Shown: positions 51,919-61,108, counted from the first letter of the stretch. The stretch: DNA of 64,000 nucleotides from Verrucomicrobiota bacterium (GCA_022710935.1 JAKLFY010000020.1:20009-84008), one strand, 5' to 3'. Notes: a model not told the origin generated them from the sequence alone. Program-made: numbers and translations.

Positions 51919-52438
51919 AAATCCTGTACCACTCTCTGTCACCTTCTTTTCCTTTTGAAAGAAGTGTCATGCCGCAAAGGCTGTGAGCACCGCCAATTCA
52001 TGAAGGCGAGAAAGGTTGGAGGGGGGGACGGCTCGTCCCCCGACGACGCGAGTGAAGACGGTGTCTGTCGGCGACGAGGCCGTCGCCGCTCCACTTCAGG
52101 AATTGGCCCTGGGCCGTCCGTGGTTGCACATTTTGGTTGCGGCTTTGCCGCGCTGGGAACCATGCGGGTTAGGAGCCTGCGGGGGGGGGGAGGGCAGGCC
52201 GTGGATCAGTCTCAACACGTCGTCAAAGGCTTGAGGGCCTCACGCGCCGCATCGAGGGCGGCTCCGATCCTCAGGAGGATGTCGTTCACGTCCAGGATAC
52301 GACCCGCAGGATCGTTCGACGAGTCAAGACGGCCTTCCCTGCTCACCCGGCGTCAAGGCCCCGCACGCACAGTGAGAACTGTTGAGCCGATGCGCCCCCT
52401 ATCGACGCGCGGCGGCCTGTTGGCGTAGAGTGCGGTCC
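51919..52438. other. Intergenic stretch with a cluster of GC hairpins, no gene
   Basis: 520 bases between two carbohydrate-active enzyme genes. There are three successive hairpins: GGGGGACG-GCT-CGTCCCCC (52023-52041), CGGCGACG-AGGC-CGTCGCCG (52069-52088) and the REP-like GCGGC-TTT-GCCGC (within 52131-52155). They are followed by a G10 tract near 52181-52190. No open frame has similarity. Confidence 0.6.
52131..52155. repeat. REP-like hairpin element, copy 3
   Basis: TTTTGGTTGCGGCTTTGCCG followed by CGCTG; shares its core with 38345-38370 and 45046-45066. It is the third hairpin of the cluster at 52023-52155. Confidence 0.6.
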
Positions 52439-53437
52439 GTGAAACGTCCATTCGCCTTCGGTTCAGCGCTCATCGGGAGCCTGGCGATCCTGATTTGGAT
52501 CGGCTGTTGCTTCGCCTCGAACGGATCTCTTGCGCTCCGCGCGGCGGAATCGCAGCGGACGTTTCAGAATCCACTGATGCCCGGCAACCTTGCCGATCCT
52601 GCCGTGATTCGCCACCAAGGCATCTTCTATCTGTACGCGACCGGGGAGGTCGACGGTGACAACGGCACGCGTGCGTTCACATCGACCAATCTGGTGGATT
52701 GGGTGAGGGGGCCGGTTGTGTTTCGTCCGGGGCAACCGCATGTCTGGGCGCCCGACGTCTGGCGCGACCCGGCGTCGGGACGGTTCTATCTCTATTACAC
52801 AGTCGATCAGACGGTGGGCGTGGCCGATGCGGACAATCCGCTGGGGCCGTTCACCATGCGGCGCAAGTTTTTCGACCAGGCGATCGACGCCCACCTGTTC
52901 CGCGATGAAGACGGGCGGCTCTATCTCTACTACGTGCAGTTGCCCGGATTCCGCATTTCGGTCCAGGCGATGAGCAGTCCGATGGAGCCTGCCGGGGAGC
53001 CCAAGCCTTTGCTGCGTCCGGAGTCGGAGTGGGAGAAGCGCAGCGGGCATGTGACGGAGGGCCCCTGGATGATCAAGCATGCGGGGCGGTACTACCTGCT
53101 GTACAGCGGGTCTGGCGCGGACACCCCGAACTACGCCGTCGGCTACGCGGTTGCGGACAGCCCCCTGGGGCCGTTCACCCGCGCGCCGCACAACCCGATT
53201 GTTCAACGTTCGGAAGGTCTTTTTGGCCCCGGGCACGGCTGCGCGATCCGGGATGACGCCGGCCAGTGGTGGCATGTGTACCATCAAAAGGCGAATGACC
53301 GGGTCGAGTGGAAGCGCTTTCTCTGCCTGGATCGTCTCTGGTTCGATTCGGAGGGGCGGTTGTTCGGACGCGCCACGCGCGGGCAGGCGCAGCCTGCGCC
53401 GGTGATTCGCGCGGACGGGGCCGGCCCTGCGCAGTAG
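52439..53437 (+). CDS. Glycoside hydrolase family 43 protein (secreted beta-xylosidase/arabinanase-like)
   Basis: 332 residues from GTG 52439, which places a signal peptide (GSALIGSLAILIWIGCCF) at the N-terminus. The five-bladed propeller of GH43 is visible with its three catalytic acids: Asp53 in NLADPAVIR (base), Asp150 in AIDAHLFRDEDG (pKa modulator) and Glu207 in VTEGPWMI (acid). WAPDVWRD and GPGHGCAIRDDAGQWWHVYH are also family features. Substrates of GH43 are arabinose- or xylose-containing polysaccharides; the subfamily cannot be assigned here. It is followed, convergently, by a sugar porter, which fits uptake of released sugars. Confidence 0.92.
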   Translation: MKRPFAFGSALIGSLAILIWIGCCFASNGSLALRAAESQRTFQNPLMPGNLADPAVIRHQGIFYLYATGEVDGDNGTRAFTSTNLVDWVRGPVVFRPGQPHVWAPDVWRDPASGRFYLYYTVDQTVGVADADNPLGPFTMRRKFFDQAIDAHLFRDEDGRLYLYYVQLPGFRISVQAMSSPMEPAGEPKPLLRPESEWEKRSGHVTEGPWMIKHAGRYYLLYSGSGADTPNYAVGYAVADSPLGPFTRAPHNPIVQRSEGLFGPGHGCAIRDDAGQWWHVYHQKANDRVEWKRFLCLDRLWFDSEGRLFGRATRGQAQPAPVIRADGAGPAQ

Positions 53438-53456
53438 GTCGCGAGGGGAACTCCGG

Positions 53457-54806
53457 TCACCACGAGCGTTCGATTTCCTCGAGGCTGCGGCCTTTGGTTT
53501 CGGGGACGAAGCACGCGACGAAGACAATCGCGACCACACACATGCTGCCGTAAGCCCAGAAGGTCGCGGCGCTGCCGATGCGCTCGACCAGGATGGGGAA
53601 GGTCTGGGAGACAAGGTAGCAGGCGGCCCAGACTGCGCTGGTGGCCACGGCCATGGCGCGGCCTCGAGTGCGGGTGGGGTAGATCTCCGAAATGACCACC
53701 CAGCCCACCACGCCCATCGAGACGGCGAAACTGCCGACGTAGACCAGCACGCCGAGGAGCAACGCGTGTCCGGTTGCGCCTGTGTGGAAGGCATAGCCGA
53801 CGCCGGCCAAAGCCAGCCCCATGCAGGAAGCCCCGATCAGGAGGAGCGGCTTCCGTCCCAAACGGTCCACGACCGCCATCGAGATCAAGGTGAAGACCAG
53901 GTTGGTCAGGCCAATCCAGACCGTGTCGTTGTAGGCCGCGGACGCGGCGGCGCCCGCCTGTTTGAAGATCTCGGGCGCGTAATACATGATCGCGTTGATT
54001 CCCGTGATCTGGGTGAGCACGGCGAGCGTGACGCCGACGGCCAGGGCGCGGCGCAGGCCCGGCTTGAGGAGATCGGAAAACGACCCGCCTTCGAGGGCGA
54101 GCGCTTCGCGAATCTGCCCCAGTTCCATCTCGGCTGCGGTCGATCCAGCCACACGGGCAAGCACCGCGCGCGCCGCGTCCTCGAGCCCCTGTTTGCACAG
54201 CCAGCGCGGGCTTTCCGGCACGGGCACAATCAGAATCAGGAACGCCAGGGCCGGGAACGCGCCCACGGCGAACATCCAGCGCCATTTGGCGGCGTCCGAC
54301 AGTTCCGTATGGAGGATCAGGCTGTTACAGGAGAACGCCCCAAGGATGCCGAGCACGATGGCCAGTTGCTGGAGCGCGACGAGCCGGCCCCGGATCTGCG
54401 GCGGAGAGACCTCGGCGATGTAGAGAGGCGAGATGAGCGAGGCGATGCCAATCCCAAGCCCTCCCACCAGGCGCGCCAGCACCAGTTGCACGGCCGTCCC
54501 GCTCAATCCGCACCACACGGCCGACACGGTGAAGAAGACCGCGGACAGCAACATGACCCGCTTGCGTCCGAAGCGGTCGCTGAGCGCGCCCGCTGCCAGC
54601 GCGCCACAGAAGCAGCCGACCAGGGCGCTGCTCGCCACCCAGCCCTTGAGGGCCGCCGAGAGGCTGAATTCCGCCTGAAGGAACCCGACGGTCCCCGAGA
54701 TCACCGCGGTGTCGAAGCCGAACAGGAGGCCGCCGAGGGCCGCGACAAGGCAGATGACAACGAGGTAAAGCCGGCTGCCGGCAGCGGGTCGCGCATGATC
54801 ATTCAT
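53457..54806 (-). CDS. MFS sugar porter
   Basis: 449 residues with 12 TM helices. Sugar-porter signatures are intact: GRRV-type loop DRFGRKRVM between TM2 and TM3, GIGIASLISPLYIAEVSPP, PESPRWL after TM6, QITGINAIMYYAP in TM7, DRLGRKPLL, and EIYPTRTRGRAMA and PETKGRSLEEIE near the C-terminus. It belongs to the XylE/GalP/AraE group and should bring in hexoses or pentoses with H+ (or Na+). It is convergent with the GH43 gene, 19 bases apart. Confidence 0.95.
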   Translation of the reverse strand: MNDHARPAAGSRLYLVVICLVAALGGLLFGFDTAVISGTVGFLQAEFSLSAALKGWVASSALVGCFCGALAAGALSDRFGRKRVMLLSAVFFTVSAVWCGLSGTAVQLVLARLVGGLGIGIASLISPLYIAEVSPPQIRGRLVALQQLAIVLGILGAFSCNSLILHTELSDAAKWRWMFAVGAFPALAFLILIVPVPESPRWLCKQGLEDAARAVLARVAGSTAAEMELGQIREALALEGGSFSDLLKPGLRRALAVGVTLAVLTQITGINAIMYYAPEIFKQAGAAASAAYNDTVWIGLTNLVFTLISMAVVDRLGRKPLLLIGASCMGLALAGVGYAFHTGATGHALLLGVLVYVGSFAVSMGVVGWVVISEIYPTRTRGRAMAVATSAVWAACYLVSQTFPILVERIGSAATFWAYGSMCVVAIVFVACFVPETKGRSLEEIERSW

Positions 54807-54909
54807 GGTGCAGGGACGGGGTTTGGTCTGAGGCGCTTTCTAGCGCGCATCGCTGCTTCTTCGGATGACATCGGCTCCGCGTTCTTCAGAAGTTGGTGAG
54901 AAATGCCCG

Positions 54910-57900
54910 CTAGGGCTCGATGACGCGGTAGAAGGCCGCCGGGCCGGCTGCCGCATCGGTCGCGACGCGTGCCGTGGTGGGGCCGCCCACGTTCTCCCAG
55001 GAGGGAGCGGACAACGACCCTGTCTTCTGAACCTGGAACGGGCCGTTGCCGCCTGTCCATGAGAACGTGATTGTGGCGCCGGCGATGGTGGCGGGGCCGA
55101 GGGTGATGGGTGTGACAGGCTGGGGCAGGGTGATGCCGGCTGCAGTGGGACCGCCCATGGCGGCGACTTCCGCCGGCGTCAGCTCGCGCGAGATGAAGGC
55201 GAAGCTGTTCACCAGGACTTCGTGTGTGTAATCGCCACTCGAGTCGCCCTCGTTGAACAGGCGGACATCCGGACCCTCGTCGAGGCCCGAATAAAGGGCG
55301 AATCGTCCGTTGGCCAGCGACGCGCCGGTGCGGGCATGGACGGGCGAGCCGTCGATGTAGATGGTGACGCGGCCCGCGGCGAGATTGGCGGCGAACACGA
55401 TGCGATGCCATGTGTCCGGCTGGACCAGGCCTTGTGCGGAATAGCCGAGAGCCCCAATGCCGAGGGCGCCGGTGTTGCTAACGTAGAAGTCGGCGTCGTT
55501 CCCGTTGTCAGGGGAGGAGTTGAAGAAGGGCATCCAGTTCACGTCCCAGGGCAGGAGGATGTCCCAGGCCATGGAATAGCGGTTGATGTAGCCTTCGGTC
55601 GCGACGGGTTGAGTCGGCATGGTGAGGTCGTAGCCGTTGGCGCTGTCGTAGAAGGCGGGCACACGCATGAACGCCCCCGTCGTGCCGGCGATGGCCGGAG
55701 GGCCTTGCTCGAAGGCGGTGAGAGTCGAGGTGCCATCGCCATCCGCAAACTCGAGTGTCCCGACGCCGCTGGCGCGTTCGAGTCCCTCGGGGCCGAAGTT
55801 CCAGACGCCGGCGACGATGTCTGGCAGGGGATTCACAACCAGTGCGGCGGCCCGGCTTTCGGTGGTGCCGCCGCTGTTGGTGATGCGCACGCGGTAGGTC
55901 CCGGCATCGGAGGCTCGAGTGCGCTCGATCCCCAGGGTCGGTGTCGCGGCACCCTCGATCGGCTGGCCATTGAACAGCCACTGGTATGTGAAGGGGCCGA
56001 TGCCGCCGGCGGCCGCGGTGAAGGAGACGGCGTCGCCGGCAAATGCGGCCTGATCCTGGGGTTGCGCAGTGATCGTGGGCGGGTCGACTTGCTCGATGCT
56101 GTAGAGGCCGAAGTCGTCGATGCCCCAATACCAACTGTCGGAGCCCGCATGGGCGAAGCGGAACCGGACAGCCGCCTGGTTGTCGGCCTGCGGCAGGCGG
56201 AACAGCTCGACGCGCTTGGATTCGCGCGGGTCGTCGTCCACGCGCGCCTGGATGAAGGGGGCGAGGGCGGGCGCAATGGGGGCGGCGATGAAGGCGCCAT
56301 AGAAGCCGCCTTTGTCGAGGCCGTCGTTTGGATCGTTGTACACCGCGATCCCGTCGCGCGGCGTGTTGAACGTGGCCACGGCGTCGATTGCATCCTGGGC
56401 GTCGCGGACGATGTGTGGGCTGTCGAGAAAATAGGCGATGGGCAGCCAATTCGCGCCGCCGTCGACCGAGAACTCGATCGCCGCGATGCTGTCCTGGTTT
56501 TGTTCCCAGAGGCTGTGAAAGCAGAGGTGAACGCCCGTCTTCGCGGTGAGGTTGAAGTCGGGCGAGACGAGGAACTGGACCTGGCTGCGGCCCTGGCGGT
56601 AGCCGGAATTGGCGAAGAGCATGCGGCCTGTCGCCAGCGGGCTGACCAGCGCGCCGTTGACGACATTGCGGGGATTCTCCGTCAACACGCGCCGGTAATC
56701 CTCGCGATACGCCTGGGGGCCGTCCGGATTGCTGTAGGCGACGAATTCGCCCGTGAAGCGATCCACGTTGACCACATTCCAGCCGGCGTAAAAGGCCGAA
56801 TCGAGATTCGTCGGATCCAGCTCCGGCGTGAACACATCGGTGTAGTTGAGTTCCGACCATCCTGCCGGCAGTTGGCCCTCGGGGGCGGCGTCGAAGTTCT
56901 CGAAGAAGAGCGGGGGCGGCAGTTGGATCGAGAGGTAATTGACCACGGTGAATCCGACTTCGTGGGCGAACTGATTGGGGGGCGTTGCGTTGTCGCTGAA
57001 GCTCAGCGCAAAGACGTGCTTCGAGCCCGCCGCGAGCAGAGTGGCGCTCTGGTAAGTGACCACCACGTAGTCGCCGTCGGTTGTGACCTGCGCAGTCACG
57101 CTCAAACCGTCCAGCGCCAGCTTGACACTGCCCGGGTCCACCTGGGTCGACCCGTGGCTCAGCCTGGCGCTGTAAAGCGGCATGGGGGAGACGTCGACCG
57201 CGTTGTCGGCGGGTGTGACGGCGACCACCTTGGGCGCAGAGGCGGATGCCGAGACGGCAAAGGCCTCCTGGGCGAGAATGTCGTAACCGTCGTTGAACAG
57301 GAAACAGGCGACGTAGCTGCCGGGGGCATCCAGACCGGAGGCGAAGGCGATCGAGCCGTCGGTCACGCCGGTGATGCCGGACTGGGTGCCGTCGACGTAC
57401 GCCCAGAGCGTCGCGTTGACTCCGCTGCCCGGGATCTGGCCGTCGGCGTAAATGCCGATCCAGTCCTTTGGATTCCCCCATCCATTTGTGAAGGCGACAC
57501 CGATCGGCTCGCCCAGTCCGTAGACCGGCTTGCTGACGCGGACCAGCGGTTCCCATGCCTCGACAACCCTGAAAGACGCCTCCGCCAACCGGGTGTAACC
57601 GTCGTTGAGCAGCAGGTAGACCTTCCACTCGCCCGGCAGATTGACCCCCCCGGCGAACGTGACGCTCCCGTCGGTCAGGCCAAGGCCGGCCGCCTGCGCG
57701 CCGCCGACATAGAGCCAGGCCGTCGAGGGTGGTCCGCCCGGTTCGACACCGTCGGGGTAGATGCCGATCCAATCGAGCGGGTTGCCCGGACCATTGGCGA
57801 AGGCGATCGTAATCGGTTCATCCGGGTGGTAAGTGCCGTGGTTGGGGGTGACTGTTGGCGTCTGCGCAAGCGCCAGGGGCAAGGCCAGGGCGGCGAACGC

Positions 57901-57981
57901 CAGACCGAGCACGCGGCCGAAACACAGTTGCTTTCCCTTGCCGCAAAAGGCAAGGCCACGGAGGAGGGGAACGCGATTCAT
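54910..57981 (-). CDS. Large secreted protein with NPxDWIGIY repeats, Big/Ig-like and LamG domains
   Basis: 1023 residues. After the signal peptide (LGLAFAALALPLALAQT) come two similar beta units, about 45-140 and 145-245, each with NPLDWIGIYPDG or NPKDWIGIYADG (SKICH/CLOSE-like). These are followed by a bacterial Ig-like unit (TPADNAVDVSPMPLYSARLS, 255-345), a central 280-residue beta-sandwich (PPPLFFENFDAAPEGQLPAG, WYWGIDDFGLYSIEQ; choice-of-anchor J-like), an Ig domain with TYQWLFNGQPIEG, a LamG-like domain (HRIVFAANLAAGRVTIYIDG) and the shared C-terminal domain (ITFSWTGGNGPFQVQKTG to AAFYRVIEP). No enzyme motif is seen. It is probably a surface adhesin or glycan-binding protein. Confidence 0.85.
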   Translation of the reverse strand: MNRVPLLRGLAFCGKGKQLCFGRVLGLAFAALALPLALAQTPTVTPNHGTYHPDEPITIAFANGPGNPLDWIGIYPDGVEPGGPPSTAWLYVGGAQAAGLGLTDGSVTFAGGVNLPGEWKVYLLLNDGYTRLAEASFRVVEAWEPLVRVSKPVYGLGEPIGVAFTNGWGNPKDWIGIYADGQIPGSGVNATLWAYVDGTQSGITGVTDGSIAFASGLDAPGSYVACFLFNDGYDILAQEAFAVSASASAPKVVAVTPADNAVDVSPMPLYSARLSHGSTQVDPGSVKLALDGLSVTAQVTTDGDYVVVTYQSATLLAAGSKHVFALSFSDNATPPNQFAHEVGFTVVNYLSIQLPPPLFFENFDAAPEGQLPAGWSELNYTDVFTPELDPTNLDSAFYAGWNVVNVDRFTGEFVAYSNPDGPQAYREDYRRVLTENPRNVVNGALVSPLATGRMLFANSGYRQGRSQVQFLVSPDFNLTAKTGVHLCFHSLWEQNQDSIAAIEFSVDGGANWLPIAYFLDSPHIVRDAQDAIDAVATFNTPRDGIAVYNDPNDGLDKGGFYGAFIAAPIAPALAPFIQARVDDDPRESKRVELFRLPQADNQAAVRFRFAHAGSDSWYWGIDDFGLYSIEQVDPPTITAQPQDQAAFAGDAVSFTAAAGGIGPFTYQWLFNGQPIEGAATPTLGIERTRASDAGTYRVRITNSGGTTESRAAALVVNPLPDIVAGVWNFGPEGLERASGVGTLEFADGDGTSTLTAFEQGPPAIAGTTGAFMRVPAFYDSANGYDLTMPTQPVATEGYINRYSMAWDILLPWDVNWMPFFNSSPDNGNDADFYVSNTGALGIGALGYSAQGLVQPDTWHRIVFAANLAAGRVTIYIDGSPVHARTGASLANGRFALYSGLDEGPDVRLFNEGDSSGDYTHEVLVNSFAFISRELTPAEVAAMGGPTAAGITLPQPVTPITLGPATIAGATITFSWTGGNGPFQVQKTGSLSAPSWENVGGPTTARVATDAAAGPAAFYRVIEP

Positions 57982-58242
57982 GTGTTGACGACTTTGGGGG
58001 ACGGTGTTCGATCCGTGCGATTATCTCCAGCGAAAAAAAAACATGAAAAAGGGCACAGCTTAACCGCCCCGCTCATCAAGCAGTCGCGCTTTGCACGTGC
58101 GCGTGCCCGTTGTTGGAAGTTTCGGCCTTATCAACAAAAGCGAGGATCAAGCCGGCCCCGGACCAGAAACTAGCAGAAACCAGGCCACCGTCCAGAACGG
58201 AAATGGGCTTGTTCAAACGGGCGAAGCCCTTGGTTTCGAAGA

Positions 58243-58319
58243 TGGTCGGGACGGTGAGATTTGAACTCACGACCTTCTGAACCCCATTCAGACGCGCTAC
58301 CAAGCTACGCTACGTCCCG
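58243..58319 (-). tRNA. tRNA-Pro (anticodon GGG)
   Basis: 77 bases on the minus strand, including an encoded CCA. The acceptor CGGGACG pairs with CGTCCCG; the D arm is GCGTAGCTTGGTAGCGC; the anticodon stem-loop TCTGA-ATGGGGT-TCAGA gives anticodon GGG; the T arm is GTGAG-TTCAAAT-CTCAC; discriminator A is followed by CCA. It lies 19 bases downstream of ribF on the same strand. The long D-loop GG and encoded CCA support function. Confidence 0.97.
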
Positions 58320-58338
58320 CCCGTGCTTGTCTTGAGGA

Positions 58339-59313
58339 TCAAGACATCGAGGGGAGTGTAGGCCGCGACGCGTCGAGTTCAATCTCTTTTTCCAGTGAGG
58401 CGCGGGCGGCGGCGATGTCTTGGGCGATCTGGTGTTTCAGGGCGTCGAGGCTCGGGAACGCGCGTTCATCCCGAAGACGGTTCGCGAGGACAAGTTCCAG
58501 ATCGAGTCCGTAGAGGTCGATCTGTCGATCCAGGAGATGGGCCTCGACACCCAACACCTGGTTGGCCGAGTCGATCGTCGGGCGGCGTCCGATGTTGACA
58601 ACCGCGTCGGCCGTGTGACCGGCCCAGCGGGCCCGGGCCGCGTAGACGCCCGACGGAGGCAATGTCAGGCCGGCGACATCGAGATTCGCGGTCGGAAATC
58701 CGAGTCGGCGGGCCCGTCCGTCACCCACGACAACGCGTCCGCCCAGCGCGTAAGGCCGCCCCAACATGCGGTCGGCTGTGCGGAGGTCGCCGTGGCGGAT
58801 GGCCTGGCGGATGCGGGTGCTGCTGACGGGCTGACCGCCCTGAAGGCATGGGGGCAGTCCGCGGGTGGCAAAACCGAAACGTCGTTCGAGTTGGCGGAGC
58901 AGGGCGATGGTGCCGGTGCGTCGATACCCGAAGTGGAAGTGCTGGCCGACATGGACGCTGGACAGGCGTCCGAAGCCCTGGACGAGCAGGGCGACGAACT
59001 CCTCACCGGTCAAGCGGCTGAAGGCCGAATCGAATTCAACTAGCCACGCGGCATCGAGGGCCAGATGTTCGAGTGTCTTGAGACGTTGTCCGAGCGTCTG
59101 GATGAGGCGGGGCGCGCGTTCGGGGTCGACGACGGCAAGCGGATGGCGATCGAACGTGACGGCGACGGCCGATGCGCCGAGTTTCTCGGCGTGCTGCTTG
59201 AGGTCCTGGAGGATGGACTGGTGGCCGAGGTGAACGCCGTCGAACACACCGATGGCGACGCAGACCGGCTTTGGGGGCGCGACGAGTTCGGCAGGCTGGC
59301 GGGCGACTTTCAC
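58339..59313 (-). CDS. ribF: Bifunctional riboflavin kinase/FAD synthetase
   Basis: 324 residues from GTG 59313 (VKVARQPAELVAPPKPVCVA); no in-frame ATG gives a family-length protein. The N-terminal FAD synthetase half has AIGVFDGVHLGHQSIL (nucleotide-binding GxFDGxHxGH), DRHPLAV and the SSTRIRQAIRHGD motif (normally SSSxIRxxL). The C-terminal riboflavin kinase half has GDGRARRLGFPTANLDV (PTAN), GVYAARARW and the catalytic Glu region VLGVEAHLLDRQIDLYG. It makes FMN and FAD from riboflavin. It starts 11 bases after truB, in the conserved infB-rbfA-nrnA-truB-ribF order. Confidence 0.95.
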   Translation of the reverse strand: MKVARQPAELVAPPKPVCVAIGVFDGVHLGHQSILQDLKQHAEKLGASAVAVTFDRHPLAVVDPERAPRLIQTLGQRLKTLEHLALDAAWLVEFDSAFSRLTGEEFVALLVQGFGRLSSVHVGQHFHFGYRRTGTIALLRQLERRFGFATRGLPPCLQGGQPVSSTRIRQAIRHGDLRTADRMLGRPYALGGRVVVGDGRARRLGFPTANLDVAGLTLPPSGVYAARARWAGHTADAVVNIGRRPTIDSANQVLGVEAHLLDRQIDLYGLDLELVLANRLRDERAFPSLDALKHQIAQDIAAARASLEKEIELDASRPTLPSMS

Positions 59314-59323
59314 GCGAAGGCTC

Positions 59324-60043
59324 TCATCCCGAGGCGGAGAGTTTGAGGAGCGGGATGATGTGCTTTTGGAATTCGGCGGGCGACAGGGCCAGAGCCGCAT
59401 CCAAGGGCATGGCATCAGCCGCGGAAAAGCGTCCGGAGTCCGTGCGGCGCAGGGCGGCGAGGTGCGCGCCGCATCCGATTTTCTGGCCGAGGTCGTGAGC
59501 GAGGCTGCGGACGTAGGTGCCTTTGGTGCAGGCGATGCGGAAGGTGCCGCAGGGTTCCTCGTAGGAGCTGAAGCGGAAGCTGTAGATATGAATCAGGCGC
59601 GGCTTGCGCTCGACCTCGATGCCTTTGCGGGCGAGTTTGTAGAGCGGGACGCCGGCGACTTTGGCCGCGGAGACCATGGGCGGCGTCTGCATGAGATCGC
59701 CCACAAAGGCATCCGCCTCGGCATTGAGTTCATCGAGCGTGAGGGGCGGGACGGGCAGGGAGGCGGTGAGTTCACCATCGGCATCGTAGGTGTTGGTGGT
59801 TTCGCCGAACTTGATCGTGCCGGCGTAGACCTTGTCGGCGGCCATGAGGCGTTCGGACAGCCGGGTGCCGCGGCCCAGGAGGATGACGAGCAGGCCGGTG
59901 GCATTGGGATCGAGGGTGCCGGCATGGCCGACCTTCTTGATCTGGAAGCGCCGCCGAAGGCGGTCCACCACATCGTGCGAGGTGATGCCGGGCGGCTTGT
60001 CGATCAGAACCGCGCCGTCGAAGGGGTCGAATTCCTGGAGCAT
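59324..60043 (-). CDS. truB: tRNA pseudouridine-55 synthase
   Basis: 239 residues. TruB isomerises U55 in the T-loop of all tRNAs. The catalytic aspartate is in GHAGTLDPNATGLL, and DKPPGITSHDVV, YAGTIKFGETTNTYDADGEL and CTKGTYVRSLAHDLG are family signatures. The protein lacks the C-terminal PUA domain of E. coli TruB, as is common for the shorter bacterial form. It lies 3 bases after nrnA and 11 bases before ribF on the same strand. Confidence 0.96.
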   Translation of the reverse strand: MLQEFDPFDGAVLIDKPPGITSHDVVDRLRRRFQIKKVGHAGTLDPNATGLLVILLGRGTRLSERLMAADKVYAGTIKFGETTNTYDADGELTASLPVPPLTLDELNAEADAFVGDLMQTPPMVSAAKVAGVPLYKLARKGIEVERKPRLIHIYSFRFSSYEEPCGTFRIACTKGTYVRSLAHDLGQKIGCGAHLAALRRTDSGRFSAADAMPLDAALALSPAEFQKHIIPLLKLSASG

Positions 60044-60046
60044 GAG

Positions 60047-61030
60047 TCAGCGATCGGGTTGAAGGGCCTGTTTGATTGCGGCCAGGACGCGTCGTTGGAC
60101 CGCGGCCGGGCGTCCCCGGATGCGGGCACCCGCGGCAGCCGTGTGGCCGCCGCCTCCGAGGCTGGTGGCGATTCGGTTGACGTCGACATCGGGCCTCTTG
60201 GAACGGAGGCTGACGCGGACAAGGTCAGGTTCCATCTGCTCGAACGCGCAAGCGACGGCCACCGGCTCGATGGCGCGGATGTGATCGATCAGGCCCTCGG
60301 CATCCGAGCGGTCGGCTCCGGTCTTCACGAAGTCGGACGGCTTGAGCCAGAAATAGGCGATCTGGTTGTCGTGGGCGAGGCGGAAGTGGTTGTAGACGTG
60401 GCGCAGGAGCCGGACGCGCGAGAGCGGGTAGGACTGATAAACCTCGCGGCAGATGGCGGCAAGATTGGCGCCGCGTTGAACCAGCGCGCCGGCGACGGCG
60501 AAAGTGGCCGGCCGCGTCGACGGGTACTGGAAGGAGCCGGTGTCGGTCGAGACCGCGGTGAAGAGGCAATCGGCGATGCGTGGCGTGACGGGCCAGGAGG
60601 CGTAGCGGAGGAGGCGAAAGAGGAGCTCGCCTGTCGAGGGCGCGCGGGCGCCCACCCAGTTGATGTCCCCGAAACGCGTGTTGCTGGTGTGATGGTCGAT
60701 GTTGATCAGGCAGGCCCGGCTCCGGACGCAATCGGCCACCCGCCCCAGCCGTTCGTAGTTGGCGGCATCGACGGCGACAACGCAATCGAACGATTCACCC
60801 GGGTGCGGCGGTTGAAAAAGCTTGTCGGGATCGAGGAAAGCCAGCTTGTCGGGCAGCCTGTCCTCGTTCCAAACCGTCACCTCCTTGCCCTGGTTCCGCA
60901 GGGCCGTGGCAAGCCCCAACTGACACCCGACGCAATCCCCATCCGGACGGACATGCCCGACGATGCAGAACGTCCGGTGTTTTCGGAGGGCATCGAGGAT
61001 GCGTTCGACCGCGCGAGGTCTGGACTTCAT
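60047..61030 (-). CDS. nrnA: DHH-family oligoribonuclease/pAp phosphatase
   Basis: 327 residues. It has the NrnA signature set: GHVRPDGDCVGCQLGLA (HxRPDGDxxG), VVAVDAANYERL, LINIDHHTSN, TAVSTDTGSFQYPSTRP, and the DHHA1 nucleotide-binding motif LGGGGHTAAAG near the C-terminus. The enzyme degrades nanoRNAs (2-5 nt) and dephosphorylates pAp. It lies between rbfA and truB, a position it holds in many bacteria. Confidence 0.93.
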   Translation of the reverse strand: MKSRPRAVERILDALRKHRTFCIVGHVRPDGDCVGCQLGLATALRNQGKEVTVWNEDRLPDKLAFLDPDKLFQPPHPGESFDCVVAVDAANYERLGRVADCVRSRACLINIDHHTSNTRFGDINWVGARAPSTGELLFRLLRYASWPVTPRIADCLFTAVSTDTGSFQYPSTRPATFAVAGALVQRGANLAAICREVYQSYPLSRVRLLRHVYNHFRLAHDNQIAYFWLKPSDFVKTGADRSDAEGLIDHIRAIEPVAVACAFEQMEPDLVRVSLRSKRPDVDVNRIATSLGGGGHTAAAGARIRGRPAAVQRRVLAAIKQALQPDR

Positions 61031-61108
61031 GGCGCGAACGAGATGGATGACAGAAGCATCGGCAGGGAGCGGTTCGAGGGAAATGCGGCGGAGCGCATCG
61101 CCTTCACC

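Noticed and set aside
55222..58173. Long plus-strand frame antisense to the Ig/LamG protein
   Set aside because: The real gene on the minus strand has clear domain motifs; the antisense translation is low-complexity.
58320..58340. FMN riboswitch near ribF
   Set aside because: ribF is internal to the infB operon and no RFN-like conserved core is visible.
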